Positions 34,127-42,051 of a stretch of 64,000 bases of DNA are shown one piece after another (the first letter of the stretch is position 1; each line of letters starts with the position of its first letter). The position numbers were made by a program, and so were the translations under genes. The notes beneath the pieces are model-generated. The model had not been told where the DNA came from. It did no database searches and saw only the letters and a list, made by a program, of their open reading frames with translations. The stretch is from contig NZ_CALUAE010000021.1 in assembly GCF_943913955.1 (NCBI RefSeq), forward strand, positions 19,592-83,591, in the 5' to 3' direction. Source of the DNA: Mycolicibacterium bacteremicum. GTDB taxonomy: Bacteria > Actinomycetota > Actinomycetes > Mycobacteriales > Mycobacteriaceae.

Positions 34127-35163
34127 CCTCGGGTCCGCTGGCCGGCATCCGGATCATCGAGGTCGGTGTCATGCTGGCCGGTCCGTACGCCACCATGTTG
34201 CTGGCCGATCTGGGTGCCGAGGTCATCAAGGTCGAGCCGCCCGGTGGGGAGATCTCCCGGCAGGTCAGCGACAGCTATTTCGCCAGCCTCAACCGCAACA
34301 AGCGCAGCGTGTGTCTGGATCTGCGCTCGGCCGATGGACAGGCCAGACTGGCCGAGCTGGTCGCGGATTCGCATGCGCTGCTGGTCAACATGAAACCCTC
34401 GGCCATCAAGAAGCTGGGCCTCACCTACGAGGAGCTACGCGCACACAACCCGAAGATCGTCTGCGTCGCGCTGACCGGGTACGGGCTCGACGGCGGGGAC
34501 GACCCGGCCTTCGACTATGTCATCCAGGCCGCGACGGGGGTGGCCGCGATGACCGGCGACCCGGATGCCCCGCCCACCCTGCCCGGCTACTCGGCCGCCG
34601 ACAATTCCACCGGGCTGACCGCGGCACTGGGGTTGCTGGCCAAGATCGTCTCTGGCCAGGGTGGTCAGGTCGAGGTGTGCTTGCGCGATGTCATGCTCTC
34701 CCAGCTGAACTACCGGGCGGCGGCGTATCTCAACGACGGTGTGGCGCCCAAGCGTCACCCGTTCGGTGCGCACTCGTATTACGTTCCGGCGCAGCTTTTC
34801 CCGACCGCGGACGGGCACCTGGCGCTGTTCATCACCCATGACGGGTTCTGGCGGTCGTTCGCCGCCGAGGCCGGGGTGACCGGGTTCGCCACCATGGCCG
34901 AGCGGGCGGCCGCCCGCGACGATGTGCTGGCCGTGGTGACGGCCGCGCTGGCCGGTGACACCGCGGTCAACTGGGAGCGCCGGCTCAAGCCGCTGGGCAT
35001 CCCGGCCGCGGCGGTCCGCTCGTTGCCGGAGGCGTTGGAGGACACCCCGGAGGTGGTGGTGGACGCCGGCGATTTCCGGCTGGTGGCCAGCCCGATCCGA
35101 ATCGCCGGGTTCGATCCCGAGTACCGGCCCGCGCCGGTCTTCGAGGCGGTTCAGTCGTCGTAG
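34123..35163 (+). CDS. CaiB/BaiF family (class III) CoA transferase
   Basis: 346 aa, GTG 34123 overlapping the LLM stop. Starts SGPLAGIRIIEVGVMLAGPYATMLLADLGA, the class III N-terminus, and has the probable catalytic Asp in GGQVEVCLRDVMLSQ. Somewhat shorter than the usual ~400 aa. Moves CoA between carboxylic acids, saving ATP. Ends 13 bp inside the convergent ferredoxin gene. Last gene of the mutase transcript. Confidence 0.9.
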   Translation: MTSGPLAGIRIIEVGVMLAGPYATMLLADLGAEVIKVEPPGGEISRQVSDSYFASLNRNKRSVCLDLRSADGQARLAELVADSHALLVNMKPSAIKKLGLTYEELRAHNPKIVCVALTGYGLDGGDDPAFDYVIQAATGVAAMTGDPDAPPTLPGYSAADNSTGLTAALGLLAKIVSGQGGQVEVCLRDVMLSQLNYRAAAYLNDGVAPKRHPFGAHSYYVPAQLFPTADGHLALFITHDGFWRSFAAEAGVTGFATMAERAAARDDVLAVVTAALAGDTAVNWERRLKPLGIPAAAVRSLPEALEDTPEVVVDAGDFRLVASPIRIAGFDPEYRPAPVFEAVQSS

Positions 35164-35447
35164 TTCACCGTCAGCGGGCCCGGATCGGGAATCGCCTGGC
35201 AGGTCAGCACGTAACCCTCGTCGACCTCGTCCTCGTCGAGCGCGTCGTTGACGCGCATGGTCGCCGAACCCTCGGTCAACTTGGCGATGCAGGTGCCGCA
35301 GTTGCCGGCCTCGCAGGCGAACGGGGGCGTCAACCCCGCACGGCGCGCGGTCTCCAGCAGAGTGTCGCCCGCCGCCGGCACTATCGTGGTGGCGGCGCCG
35401 TCGAGCACGATCGTCACTTCGTCGGCAGGCACGGGTTCAGCCGTCAT
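35151..35447 (-). CDS. plant-type [2Fe-2S] ferredoxin
   Basis: 98 aa from ATG 35447 with AGGAG upstream; the much longer open frame is a shadow of the fadD gene. Cys45, Cys50, Cys53 and Cys83 give the Cx4Cx2C...C pattern (PPFACEAGNCGTCIAKL). Electron carrier for an oxygenase or desaturase; no obvious monooxygenase partner lies in this block, so the partner may be elsewhere. Shares the operator region 35448-35519 with the divergent fadD. Confidence 0.92.
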   Translation of the reverse strand: MTAEPVPADEVTIVLDGAATTIVPAAGDTLLETARRAGLTPPFACEAGNCGTCIAKLTEGSATMRVNDALDEDEVDEGYVLTCQAIPDPGPLTVNYDD

Positions 35448-35476
35448 CGAGATCTCCTGGGCGTGTGATTCTGACA

Positions 35477-35499
35477 AACGGAGAATATCATTCTCCGTT
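35477..35499. promoter_or_regulatory. operator copy 3, perfect dyad
   Basis: AACGGAGAAT-N3-ATTCTCCGTT, 10-base perfect arms, the best copy of the block's box. Centred between the ferredoxin (35447, minus) and fadD (35520, plus) starts, so it can control both. Confidence 0.82.
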
Positions 35500-35519
35500 A
35501 CGGATAAGATAGTCGGTTG

Positions 35520-36884
35520 ATGGCATCGACGACTGGATCGGTCCTCGCCTATGAGGGGCGGGAGTACACGCTGGCCGAGCTCGACGCGTTGGCCGAGGGA
35601 ATGGCCGGCACGCTGGCGAAGCGCGGGGTGGGCGCCGGTGATCGGGTGGCGCTGATGTCCTCGAACCGGCCCGAGTTCGTCATCGCACTGCGCGCGGTCT
35701 GGCGACTCGGTGCCGCGGTCGTCCTGATCAGCTCGGCGTGGAAGCGCGCCGAGGTCGCCCACGCGCTGGCGCTGACGACCCCGGTCCTCGGTGTCGGCGA
35801 CGTCGCGCTGCTCGGCGAGCTGCTTCCGATGGTGCACCTCGATGAGCCCATCATCGCCGGCTCCGGTGAGCGGCCGCCGGTCCCCGCCGATGCCGACGCG
35901 CTGTTCGTCTTCAGTTCGGGCACCACCGGGATGCCCAAGGCGGTACGCCACACCCACGCGGCATTCGCTGCGGCGGTGCGGCATTGGCGCGCCGCACTGG
36001 GGCTGGGCGCCGCCGACCGCATGCAGATCATGACGCCGCCCTCGCACATCCTCGGGCTGCTGAACATCGCCACGGTGCTCGATGCCGGCGCGTGGATGCG
36101 GTTGCATCGACGGTTCGACATCGACCGCATGCTCGCCCACATCCAGGACGATCGCATCACCATCGAGATGGCCGTCGCCCCCATCGCCCTGGCCATCGCC
36201 GCACACCCGGACCTGGAACGCTACGACCTGTCCTCGCTGCGCTACATCATGTGGTGCGCCACACCGGTCACCCGGAGTGTGGCCGATGCGGTCACCGAGC
36301 GCATCGGCGTGCGATGGGTGTCCGCCTACGGGGCCAGTGAATTGCCGGTGATCGCCTGCTGCCCGATCGATGACGCCCGGCTCGACACCGTCGGCAAGCC
36401 CGTACCCGGCGTAGAGGTGCGCATCGGGGACCGCGGCGAGATCCAGGTGCGGTCCGAGTCGGTGATGGCGGGTTACCTACCCGCCGCCGACACCGCCGCC
36501 GCCTTCGACGAGGGCTGGTACCGCACCGGGGACATCGGCGAACTCGACGAGCAGGGTTGGCTGCGCATCACCGATCGGCTCAAGGAGATGATCAAGGTCC
36601 GCGGGTTCCAGGTGGCGCCCGCCGAGGTGGAGGCGGTGTTGCACGGGCATCCGGCGGTCGCCGACTGCGCGGTGTACGGAGTGCCCGACGAGGCCGACGG
36701 GGAGCGGGTGATCGCCGCTGTCGCCGCCGCCGGCGCGGTCACCGGGCAGGAGCTGATCGACTGGGTGGCGCAACACCTTTCGTCCTACAAGCGGCCGCGG
36801 CGGGTACTGTTCGTCGACGCCATCCCGCGACTGCCGTCGGGCAAGGTGCTGCGCCGGGTGCTGCGCGACGGCCTCACCGGATGA
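35520..36884 (+). CDS. acyl-CoA synthetase (ANL superfamily), second of the block
   Basis: 454 aa from ATG 35520 (a TTG directly before it is less likely). Motifs ALFVFSSGTTGMPKAVRHTH, VSAYGASELPV, EGWYRTGDIGELDEQGWL and LPSGKVLRRVLRDG. Shorter than FadD fatty-acid ligases and lacks their long N-terminus. Its 3' end overlaps the convergent SDR gene by 11 bp. Activates the entry acid or a later catabolite of this block. Confidence 0.9.
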   Translation: MASTTGSVLAYEGREYTLAELDALAEGMAGTLAKRGVGAGDRVALMSSNRPEFVIALRAVWRLGAAVVLISSAWKRAEVAHALALTTPVLGVGDVALLGELLPMVHLDEPIIAGSGERPPVPADADALFVFSSGTTGMPKAVRHTHAAFAAAVRHWRAALGLGAADRMQIMTPPSHILGLLNIATVLDAGAWMRLHRRFDIDRMLAHIQDDRITIEMAVAPIALAIAAHPDLERYDLSSLRYIMWCATPVTRSVADAVTERIGVRWVSAYGASELPVIACCPIDDARLDTVGKPVPGVEVRIGDRGEIQVRSESVMAGYLPAADTAAAFDEGWYRTGDIGELDEQGWLRITDRLKEMIKVRGFQVAPAEVEAVLHGHPAVADCAVYGVPDEADGERVIAAVAAAGAVTGQELIDWVAQHLSSYKRPRRVLFVDAIPRLPSGKVLRRVLRDGLTG

Positions 36885-37608
36885 GTTCCTCGGACCGCTG
36901 CACGGTCGCGGTGATGCCGGATGCGTCCTGGCCGGCCAGCAGCACGGCCGCCCGACCCATGGCCTCGGGTGGTTCGACCATCTCGGGTGGGACCTCGATA
37001 CCGGCCCCTCCGGCCTGCCAGCCCTCGGTCAGCACCACCCGCGACGGGCTCAGGCAGTTGACCGCGATGTTGTCTGCCCGCAGGTCGTCGGCCAGGCCGA
37101 GGTAGAGCCGCTCGGCGGCGGCCTTGGACACCCAGTAGGCGTTGGCGCCGGGCATCCCGACACCGGTGGTGGTGATGGCGATCAGCGATCCCGCACCACG
37201 CGCCCGGACATGCGGGATCACGGCCTTGGTGACCAGGAAGACACCGGTCAGGTTGACGTCCAGGCACCGCTGCCAACGTCTGAGCGGGGTGGACTCGATG
37301 GGTCCGAGCCACAGCACGCCCGCATTGGCCACAAGGATGTCGATCCCGCCGAATTCCGAGACCGTCGCTGCGACAGCGGTTTCGACCGAGTTCTCGTCGG
37401 TGACATCGCACGGCACGGCCAGCGCCCGGCCACCGGCCGCGGTGATGGCATCGGCCACCGAGCCGATGGTGCCGGGCAGTCGGCCCTGCTCCTCGGACCG
37501 GGCGGCGACGGCCACCGATGCCCCGGCGGCCGCGAGCGCTCGGGCGATGGTGGCGCCGATGCCGCGGCTGGCGCCGGCGACGAAGGCCGTCCTGCCCGCG
37601 AGGGTCAC
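36874..37608 (-). CDS. SDR oxidoreductase
   Basis: 244 aa. GASRGIGATIARAL cofactor loop, ILVANAGVLW, catalytic region ITTTGVGMPGANAYWVSKAA (Tyr-x-x-x-Lys). Substrate unknown. Its start overlaps the stop of the upstream SDR gene (ATGA at 37605), so they are co-translated. Confidence 0.87.
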   Translation of the reverse strand: MTLAGRTAFVAGASRGIGATIARALAAAGASVAVAARSEEQGRLPGTIGSVADAITAAGGRALAVPCDVTDENSVETAVAATVSEFGGIDILVANAGVLWLGPIESTPLRRWQRCLDVNLTGVFLVTKAVIPHVRARGAGSLIAITTTGVGMPGANAYWVSKAAAERLYLGLADDLRADNIAVNCLSPSRVVLTEGWQAGGAGIEVPPEMVEPPEAMGRAAVLLAGQDASGITATVQRSEELIR

Positions 37609-38369
37609 TTCGGCGGGAAGCGCAGCGCCCCGTCGAGGCGGATGATCTCGCCGTTCAGGTAGTCGTTCTCGATGATGCTCTGTGCCAGCTGTGCATACTC
37701 GGTGCTGCGCCCCATCCGCTTCGGGAATGGGATCTGCGGGGCCCAGTACTGCTCGAGCTGATCGGCCGCCTTGCCGTAGGCGGGGGTGTTGATGGTGCCC
37801 GGGGCGATGGTGTTGACGCGAATGCCCAACGGGGACAGGTCCCGAGCGGCCACCAGGGTCATGCCGAGCACCCCGCCCTTTGCCGCGGCGTAGGGCAGCT
37901 GGCCGACCTGACCCTCATAGCCGGCGATCGACGCGGTGTTGACGATGACCCCGCGCCCGCCCTCCTCCAGCGGCTCGGTGCGGGCGATCGCCGCGGCGGC
38001 CAGCCGCAGCACGTTGAACACCGCGGTCAGATAGAACTTGACCGTGGTCTCGAACCCGTCGAGGCCGAGCGGGGATCCGTCCTTGCCGATCAACCGGCCG
38101 CCCGCGGCCGGACCGCCGTGGGTGTCCACCGAGATGCGCAGCGGCGCCAGCGCTTCGGCCTCGGCGATGGCGGCGTTGACCGACTCCTCGGAGGTGGCGT
38201 CGGTGCGAACGTAGGTCACCCCGAGCTCGTCGGCGAGCTTGGGGCCCTTCTCATCGGCCAGGTCGGCGACCACGACCTTGGCACCGGCGGCGTGCAGCCG
38301 TCGCACCGTCGCTTCTCCGAGCCCTCCCGCGCCGCCGACGACCAGCGCCGAGCTACCGGCGATATCCAT
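37605..38369 (-). CDS. SDR, 3-hydroxyacyl-CoA dehydrogenase type II (HSD10-like)
   Basis: 254 aa from ATG 38369 with an AAGGGG ribosome site; 9 extra upstream codons are dismissed. GGAGGLGEATVRRL loop, TASIAGYEGQVGQLPYAAAKGGV with Tyr-x-x-x-Lys, RVNTIAPGTINTPAYG. Characteristic of HSD10-like enzymes that oxidise 3-hydroxyacyl-CoA or 2-methyl-3-hydroxybutyryl-CoA. That fits the beta-oxidation set of the block. Diverges from the meaB-like gene across operator copy 4. Confidence 0.9.
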   Translation of the reverse strand: MDIAGSSALVVGGAGGLGEATVRRLHAAGAKVVVADLADEKGPKLADELGVTYVRTDATSEESVNAAIAEAEALAPLRISVDTHGGPAAGGRLIGKDGSPLGLDGFETTVKFYLTAVFNVLRLAAAAIARTEPLEEGGRGVIVNTASIAGYEGQVGQLPYAAAKGGVLGMTLVAARDLSPLGIRVNTIAPGTINTPAYGKAADQLEQYWAPQIPFPKRMGRSTEYAQLAQSIIENDYLNGEIIRLDGALRFPPK

Positions 38370-38407
38370 GTCTGCACCCCTTCTTGCAACTAGCACTCTC
38401 TGCGGGG

Positions 38408-38422
38408 GAGAATAGCATTCTC
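38408..38422. promoter_or_regulatory. operator copy 4 (GAGAATAGCATTCTC)
   Basis: Perfect 6-base arms with 3-base centre, 39 bp upstream of the SDR start and before the meaB-like gene; a weaker TAGCACTCTC lies beside it at 38391-38400. Confidence 0.75.
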
Positions 38423-38476
38423 AACTACATCGAAGGGGCGGTGAAGGTGAACCACAGCGCCCTAGAGTCGCACGCA

Positions 38477-39355
38477 ATGACGATCACCGAACTTTTGGCG
38501 GCGGCCCGTGGCGGCTCGCTGCGCGCCGTCGGCAAGCTGCTCAGCCTGGTCGAAAGTGACCGCCGCGCCGAGGTGTTGGCCGAGTTGCCCGCCGGTCGGG
38601 TTCGCACCATCGGCATCACCGGCCCGCCCGGGGCCGGGAAATCCACCACGGTCGCGGTGCTGGTCGCGGCGTACCGCACGAGCGGATTGCGGGTTGCGGT
38701 GCTGGCCGTCGACCCGTCCTCGCCATACAGCGGGGGAGCTTTGCTCGGGGACCGGATCCGGATGGCCGCGCACATCAACGATCCGGATGTCCTGATCCGA
38801 TCGGTGGCCACCCGCGGGCATCTCGGCGGGCTGGCGGCGGCGGTGCCCGCGTCGATCACCCTGTTGGGGGCGCTGGGCTACGACCTGGTGGTGCTGGAGA
38901 CCGTCGGTGTCGGGCAGTCCGAGATCGAGATCGCCGCGGTGGCGGATCCGACCGTGGTGATCCTGAACCCCGGTGCCGGCGACGCGATCCAGGCCGCCAA
39001 GGCGGGCCTGCTGGAGATCGCCGACATCATCGTCGTCAACAAGGCCGACCGCGACGGTGCCGAACAGACCGCCCGTGAGCTGCACATCGAGACCGGCCTG
39101 CCGATCCTCAAGATCAGCGCGACCCAGAACACCGGCATCGGTGAACTCGCGGCCGCCGTGGACGCCCACCACCGCGCCGATACCGCCGAGCGTCGTGGGG
39201 CCCGGGCCCGGCTGCAGATTCTGTCGCTGGCGCAGACCGCGCTGCGGACCCATCCCGGGCTCGACGAGCTGGCGGCCGCCGTGGCCGACGAGCAGCTCGA
39301 CGTCTATGCCGCGACGGCCCGATTACTCGACGGTGCGCAGGTCAAACCCGAATGA
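38477..39355 (+). CDS. MeaB/ArgK-type GTPase chaperone of the B12 mutase
   Basis: 292 aa from ATG 38477; GTG 38447 is an equally open alternative with a GAAGGGG site. P-loop GPPGAGKST (49-57), DPSSPYSGGALLGDRIRM, ETVGVGQSE and NKAD are the G-protein motifs of MeaB/MMAA. These proteins load and protect cobalamin on the mutase. A dedicated copy near a split mutase, separate from the one usually next to mutAB, indicates that this mutase pair has its own chaperone. Third in orientation after the divergent SDR genes and under operator copy 4. Confidence 0.9.
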   Translation: MTITELLAAARGGSLRAVGKLLSLVESDRRAEVLAELPAGRVRTIGITGPPGAGKSTTVAVLVAAYRTSGLRVAVLAVDPSSPYSGGALLGDRIRMAAHINDPDVLIRSVATRGHLGGLAAAVPASITLLGALGYDLVVLETVGVGQSEIEIAAVADPTVVILNPGAGDAIQAAKAGLLEIADIIVVNKADRDGAEQTARELHIETGLPILKISATQNTGIGELAAAVDAHHRADTAERRGARARLQILSLAQTALRTHPGLDELAAAVADEQLDVYAATARLLDGAQVKPE

Positions 39356-39368
39356 GAATGTGGTTTCC
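39354..39368. promoter_or_regulatory. degenerate operator copy 5
   Basis: GAGAAT-GTG-GTTTCC overlaps the meaB-like stop codon and precedes the DUF35/thiolase genes. Only the left half matches the box fully. An unrelated 10-bp palindrome ACGAATTCGT lies at 39390-39399. Confidence 0.45.
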
Positions 39369-39431
39369 AGTTCGTAGAAATGCTACTGTACGAATTCGTT
39401 AATGAATTCTTCTTCGTAGTCGAGGAGCCTG

Positions 39432-39851
39432 ATGCAGAAGGCGCTTGCCCCCGAGATCTCCACCTGGCCCGATGAGAGCCCGCAACTCATCGGCAGCCGG
39501 TGCGGTGCCTGTTCAGCCGTGACGTTCCCGCGCCAGACGCACTGCCCCAGGTGCAGCAGGTCCGAGATGTCGGATCAGCTGCTGCCCCGTCGCGGCACCG
39601 TGATCGCCTGGACGACACAGGGATTCCCGCCTGGCGCACCGTACGCCGGCCCGACCGGCAAGGACTTCGAGCCGTTCGGGGTCGGACTCGTGCAACTGGG
39701 CGATGAGATCCGCGTCGAGGGACGCCTCACCGAGAACGACCCGGAGAAGCTGAGTTTCGGCATGGAGGTCGAGCTGGTCATGGCGCCGTTCGCCACCGAT
39801 GCCGATGGCGATGAGCTCGTCACGTTCTGGTTCAAGCCGGTGTCGCGATGA
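39432..39851 (+). CDS. DUF35 zinc-ribbon/OB-fold protein
   Basis: 139 aa, ATG 39432 behind GAGGAG. Zinc ribbon with two Cys pairs (SRCGACSA and THCPRCSR) followed by an OB-fold (FGVGLVQLGDEIRVEGRL). DUF35 proteins are obligate partners of thiolase-fold enzymes, for example ChsH2-Ltp2 in sterol side-chain cleavage. Located 41 bp before such a thiolase gene, so it should be its scaffold and acyl-CoA-channelling subunit. Confidence 0.9.
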   Translation: MQKALAPEISTWPDESPQLIGSRCGACSAVTFPRQTHCPRCSRSEMSDQLLPRRGTVIAWTTQGFPPGAPYAGPTGKDFEPFGVGLVQLGDEIRVEGRLTENDPEKLSFGMEVELVMAPFATDADGDELVTFWFKPVSR

Positions 39852-39892
39852 GCGCCCGCGCGAAGAGCAATCACACACGGAGGTACTGACAG

Positions 39893-41038
39893 ATGAGTAA
39901 TGACGTTGCCATCATCGGTGTCGGCATCCACCCGTTCGGCCGGTTCGACAAGACCGCCATGGAGATGGGCGCCGAGGCCATCCAGGGCGCGCTGACCGAT
40001 GCGGGTCTGGAGTGGAAGGACATCCAGTTCGGTTTCGGCGGCAGCTATGAGGTGTCCAACCCCGATGCCGTGACCCGGCTCGTGGGCCTGACCGGCATCA
40101 CCTTCACCAACGTGTTCAACGCCTGTGCCACCTCGGCCTCGGCGATCCAACAGACCGCCGACACGATCCGGCTGGGCAAGTACGACATCGGCATCGCCAT
40201 CGGCCTGGACAAGCATCCGCGTGGCGCCTTCACCGACGATCCGGCCAAGCTCGCGCTGCCGCAGTGGTACGCCAACAACGGCCAGTTCGTCACCACCAAG
40301 TTCTTCGGGATGAAGGCCAACCACTACATCCACACGCACGGTATCTCGGAGGAGACGCTGGCCCGGGTGGCGAACAAGAACTTCCGCAACGGCGAGCTGA
40401 ACCCGAATGCGTTCCGGCGCAAGGAGATCTCCGTCGAGGAGATCATGGCCTCACCGGTGCTGAACTACCCGCTGCGCCAGTACATGTTCTGCGCCCCGGA
40501 CGAGGGTGCCGCCGCGGTCATCATGTGCCGCGCCGACATCGCGCACAAGTACACCGACAAGCCCGTCTACGTGCGGGCCAGCGAGATCCGCACCCGGACC
40601 TTCGGTGCCTACGAGGTGCACGCCACCTCCGCCCCGTTGGACGAGGATCCCTCGCCCACGGTGTTCGCCGCCAAGGCCGCCTACGAGGCTGCCGGTATCG
40701 GGCCCGAGGACGTCGACATCGCGCAGTTGCAGGACACCGACGCCGGTGCCGAGGTCATCCACATGGCCGAGACCGGACTGTGCGCCGACGGCGAGCAGGA
40801 GAAGATGCTGATCGACGGTGCCACCGAGATCACCGGGTCGATCCCGGTCAACACCGACGGCGGCCTGATCGCCAACGGTGAGCCGATCGGTGCCTCGGGC
40901 CTGCGGCAGATGCACGAGCTGGTGCGGCAGCTGCGCGGTGAGGCGGGGGAGCGGCAGGTTCCGAACAGCCCGCGGGTCGGGTTGGCACAGGTGTACGGCG
41001 CACCCGGCACCGCCTCGGCAACCATCCTGTCGCTGTAG
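39893..41038 (+). CDS. thiolase-fold protein (SCP-x/Ltp type), non-canonical active site
   Basis: 381 aa. Cys78 (VFNACATSAS) is at the nucleophile position, but the usual GHP of the catalytic His is GEP (Glu330 in ANGEPIGASG), and the C-terminal catalytic Cys/His block is VYGAPGTASA. Such losses are typical of Ltp2-like aldolases that pair with DUF35 proteins and cut a C-C bond by retro-aldol reaction instead of thiolysis. So it could be an aldolase or an inactive thiolase partner. Follows the DUF35 gene by 41 bp. Confidence 0.88.
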   Translation: MSNDVAIIGVGIHPFGRFDKTAMEMGAEAIQGALTDAGLEWKDIQFGFGGSYEVSNPDAVTRLVGLTGITFTNVFNACATSASAIQQTADTIRLGKYDIGIAIGLDKHPRGAFTDDPAKLALPQWYANNGQFVTTKFFGMKANHYIHTHGISEETLARVANKNFRNGELNPNAFRRKEISVEEIMASPVLNYPLRQYMFCAPDEGAAAVIMCRADIAHKYTDKPVYVRASEIRTRTFGAYEVHATSAPLDEDPSPTVFAAKAAYEAAGIGPEDVDIAQLQDTDAGAEVIHMAETGLCADGEQEKMLIDGATEITGSIPVNTDGGLIANGEPIGASGLRQMHELVRQLRGEAGERQVPNSPRVGLAQVYGAPGTASATILSL

Positions 41039-41084
41039 GTGCCCCGCCCGGTAACGCCGTTCTCCGAGGAATAGAGTGCGATTC

Positions 41085-41990
41085 ATGGCTGATAACCCGG
41101 ACTACCGCTTCGTCACCTACGAAACCCTCGACGAGGGCACCATCGCCCGGATCATGTTGAACCGGGCCGAGGCTCGCAACGCGCAGAACCGCGGCATGCT
41201 CGTCGAACTGCACGAGGCGTTCCTGCGTGCCGAGGCCGACGACACGGTCCGGGTGGTGATCCTCGGCGGGCACGGCCCGATGTTCTCGGCCGGCCACGAC
41301 GTCGGGTCCAAGGTCCAGCTCGGCGAGTACTCGCCCGGCCCGAACCAGCATCCGAGCTTCACCGTCAACGGCGGCACCCGCGAGGGCGCCGAGAAATTGA
41401 TGCTGCAGGAATGGCATCACTATTTCGAGAACACCCGGCGCTGGCGCAATCTGCGCAAGATCACCATCGCCTCGGTGCACGGTGACGTCTACGCCGCCGC
41501 GCTGATGCTGATGTGGTCCTGCGATCTGATCGTGGCGGCGGACAACACCCGGTTCACCGATGTGGTCGGCACCCGGCTGGGCATGTGCGGCGTGGAGTAC
41601 TTCGCACACCCCTGGGAGTTCGGCGCCCGCAAGACCAAGGAGCTGATGCTGACCGGGGACACCCTCTCGGTCGAGGAGGGCCACGCCCTGGGCATGGTCT
41701 CCAAGATCTTCCCGGCCGACGAACTCGCCGACAAGACCGTCGAATTCGCCCGCCGCATCGCCAAGGTGCCGACCATGGCCGCACTGCTGATAAAGGAATC
41801 GGTGAACCAGACCCAGGACAACCAGGGTTTCTACAACTCGCTGAACGCCTGCTTCACCATGCATCAGCTCAACCACAGCCACTGGTCGCAGGTGCACGAG
41901 AACGGTTTCCCGGTCGGGCTGGCCGAGGACGGCCTGGAGGACTGGCGTACCGCGGGTCCGCCGCAGGCCGCCGTCAAGGACCAGCCCTAG
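41085..41990 (+). CDS. enoyl-CoA hydratase/isomerase (crotonase) family
   Basis: 301 aa from ATG 41085; GTG 41076 is also possible (GAGGA at 41066-41070 sits 5 bases before it). Crotonase core: ARIMLNRAEARNAQNRGM, the oxyanion-hole FSAGHDVGS, SVHGDVYAAALMLMWSCDLI and GTRLGMCGVEYFAHPWEF. Hydrates or isomerises an enoyl-CoA; the acidic Glu in GVEYF may act as catalyst. Long C-terminal extension relative to housekeeping crotonases. Ends the thiolase transcript before a strong hairpin. Confidence 0.88.
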   Translation: MADNPDYRFVTYETLDEGTIARIMLNRAEARNAQNRGMLVELHEAFLRAEADDTVRVVILGGHGPMFSAGHDVGSKVQLGEYSPGPNQHPSFTVNGGTREGAEKLMLQEWHHYFENTRRWRNLRKITIASVHGDVYAAALMLMWSCDLIVAADNTRFTDVVGTRLGMCGVEYFAHPWEFGARKTKELMLTGDTLSVEEGHALGMVSKIFPADELADKTVEFARRIAKVPTMAALLIKESVNQTQDNQGFYNSLNACFTMHQLNHSHWSQVHENGFPVGLAEDGLEDWRTAGPPQAAVKDQP

Positions 41991-42008
41991 CCTTTCTGTG
42001 CGATGTAT

Positions 42009-42043
42009 GGCGTCTCACCCGTAATGAGTACGGGTGAGACGCC
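42009..42043. terminator. bidirectional hairpin terminator
   Basis: 15-base perfect arms GGCGTCTCACCCGTA and complement with loop ATGAG, between the convergent crotonase and KstD-like genes. Confidence 0.85.
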
Positions 42044-42051
42044 GCAAGTCG

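Noticed and set aside
35151..36206. 351-aa fused ferredoxin ORF
   Set aside because: Only the last 98 residues are a ferredoxin; the rest is antisense to fadD and crosses the operator.
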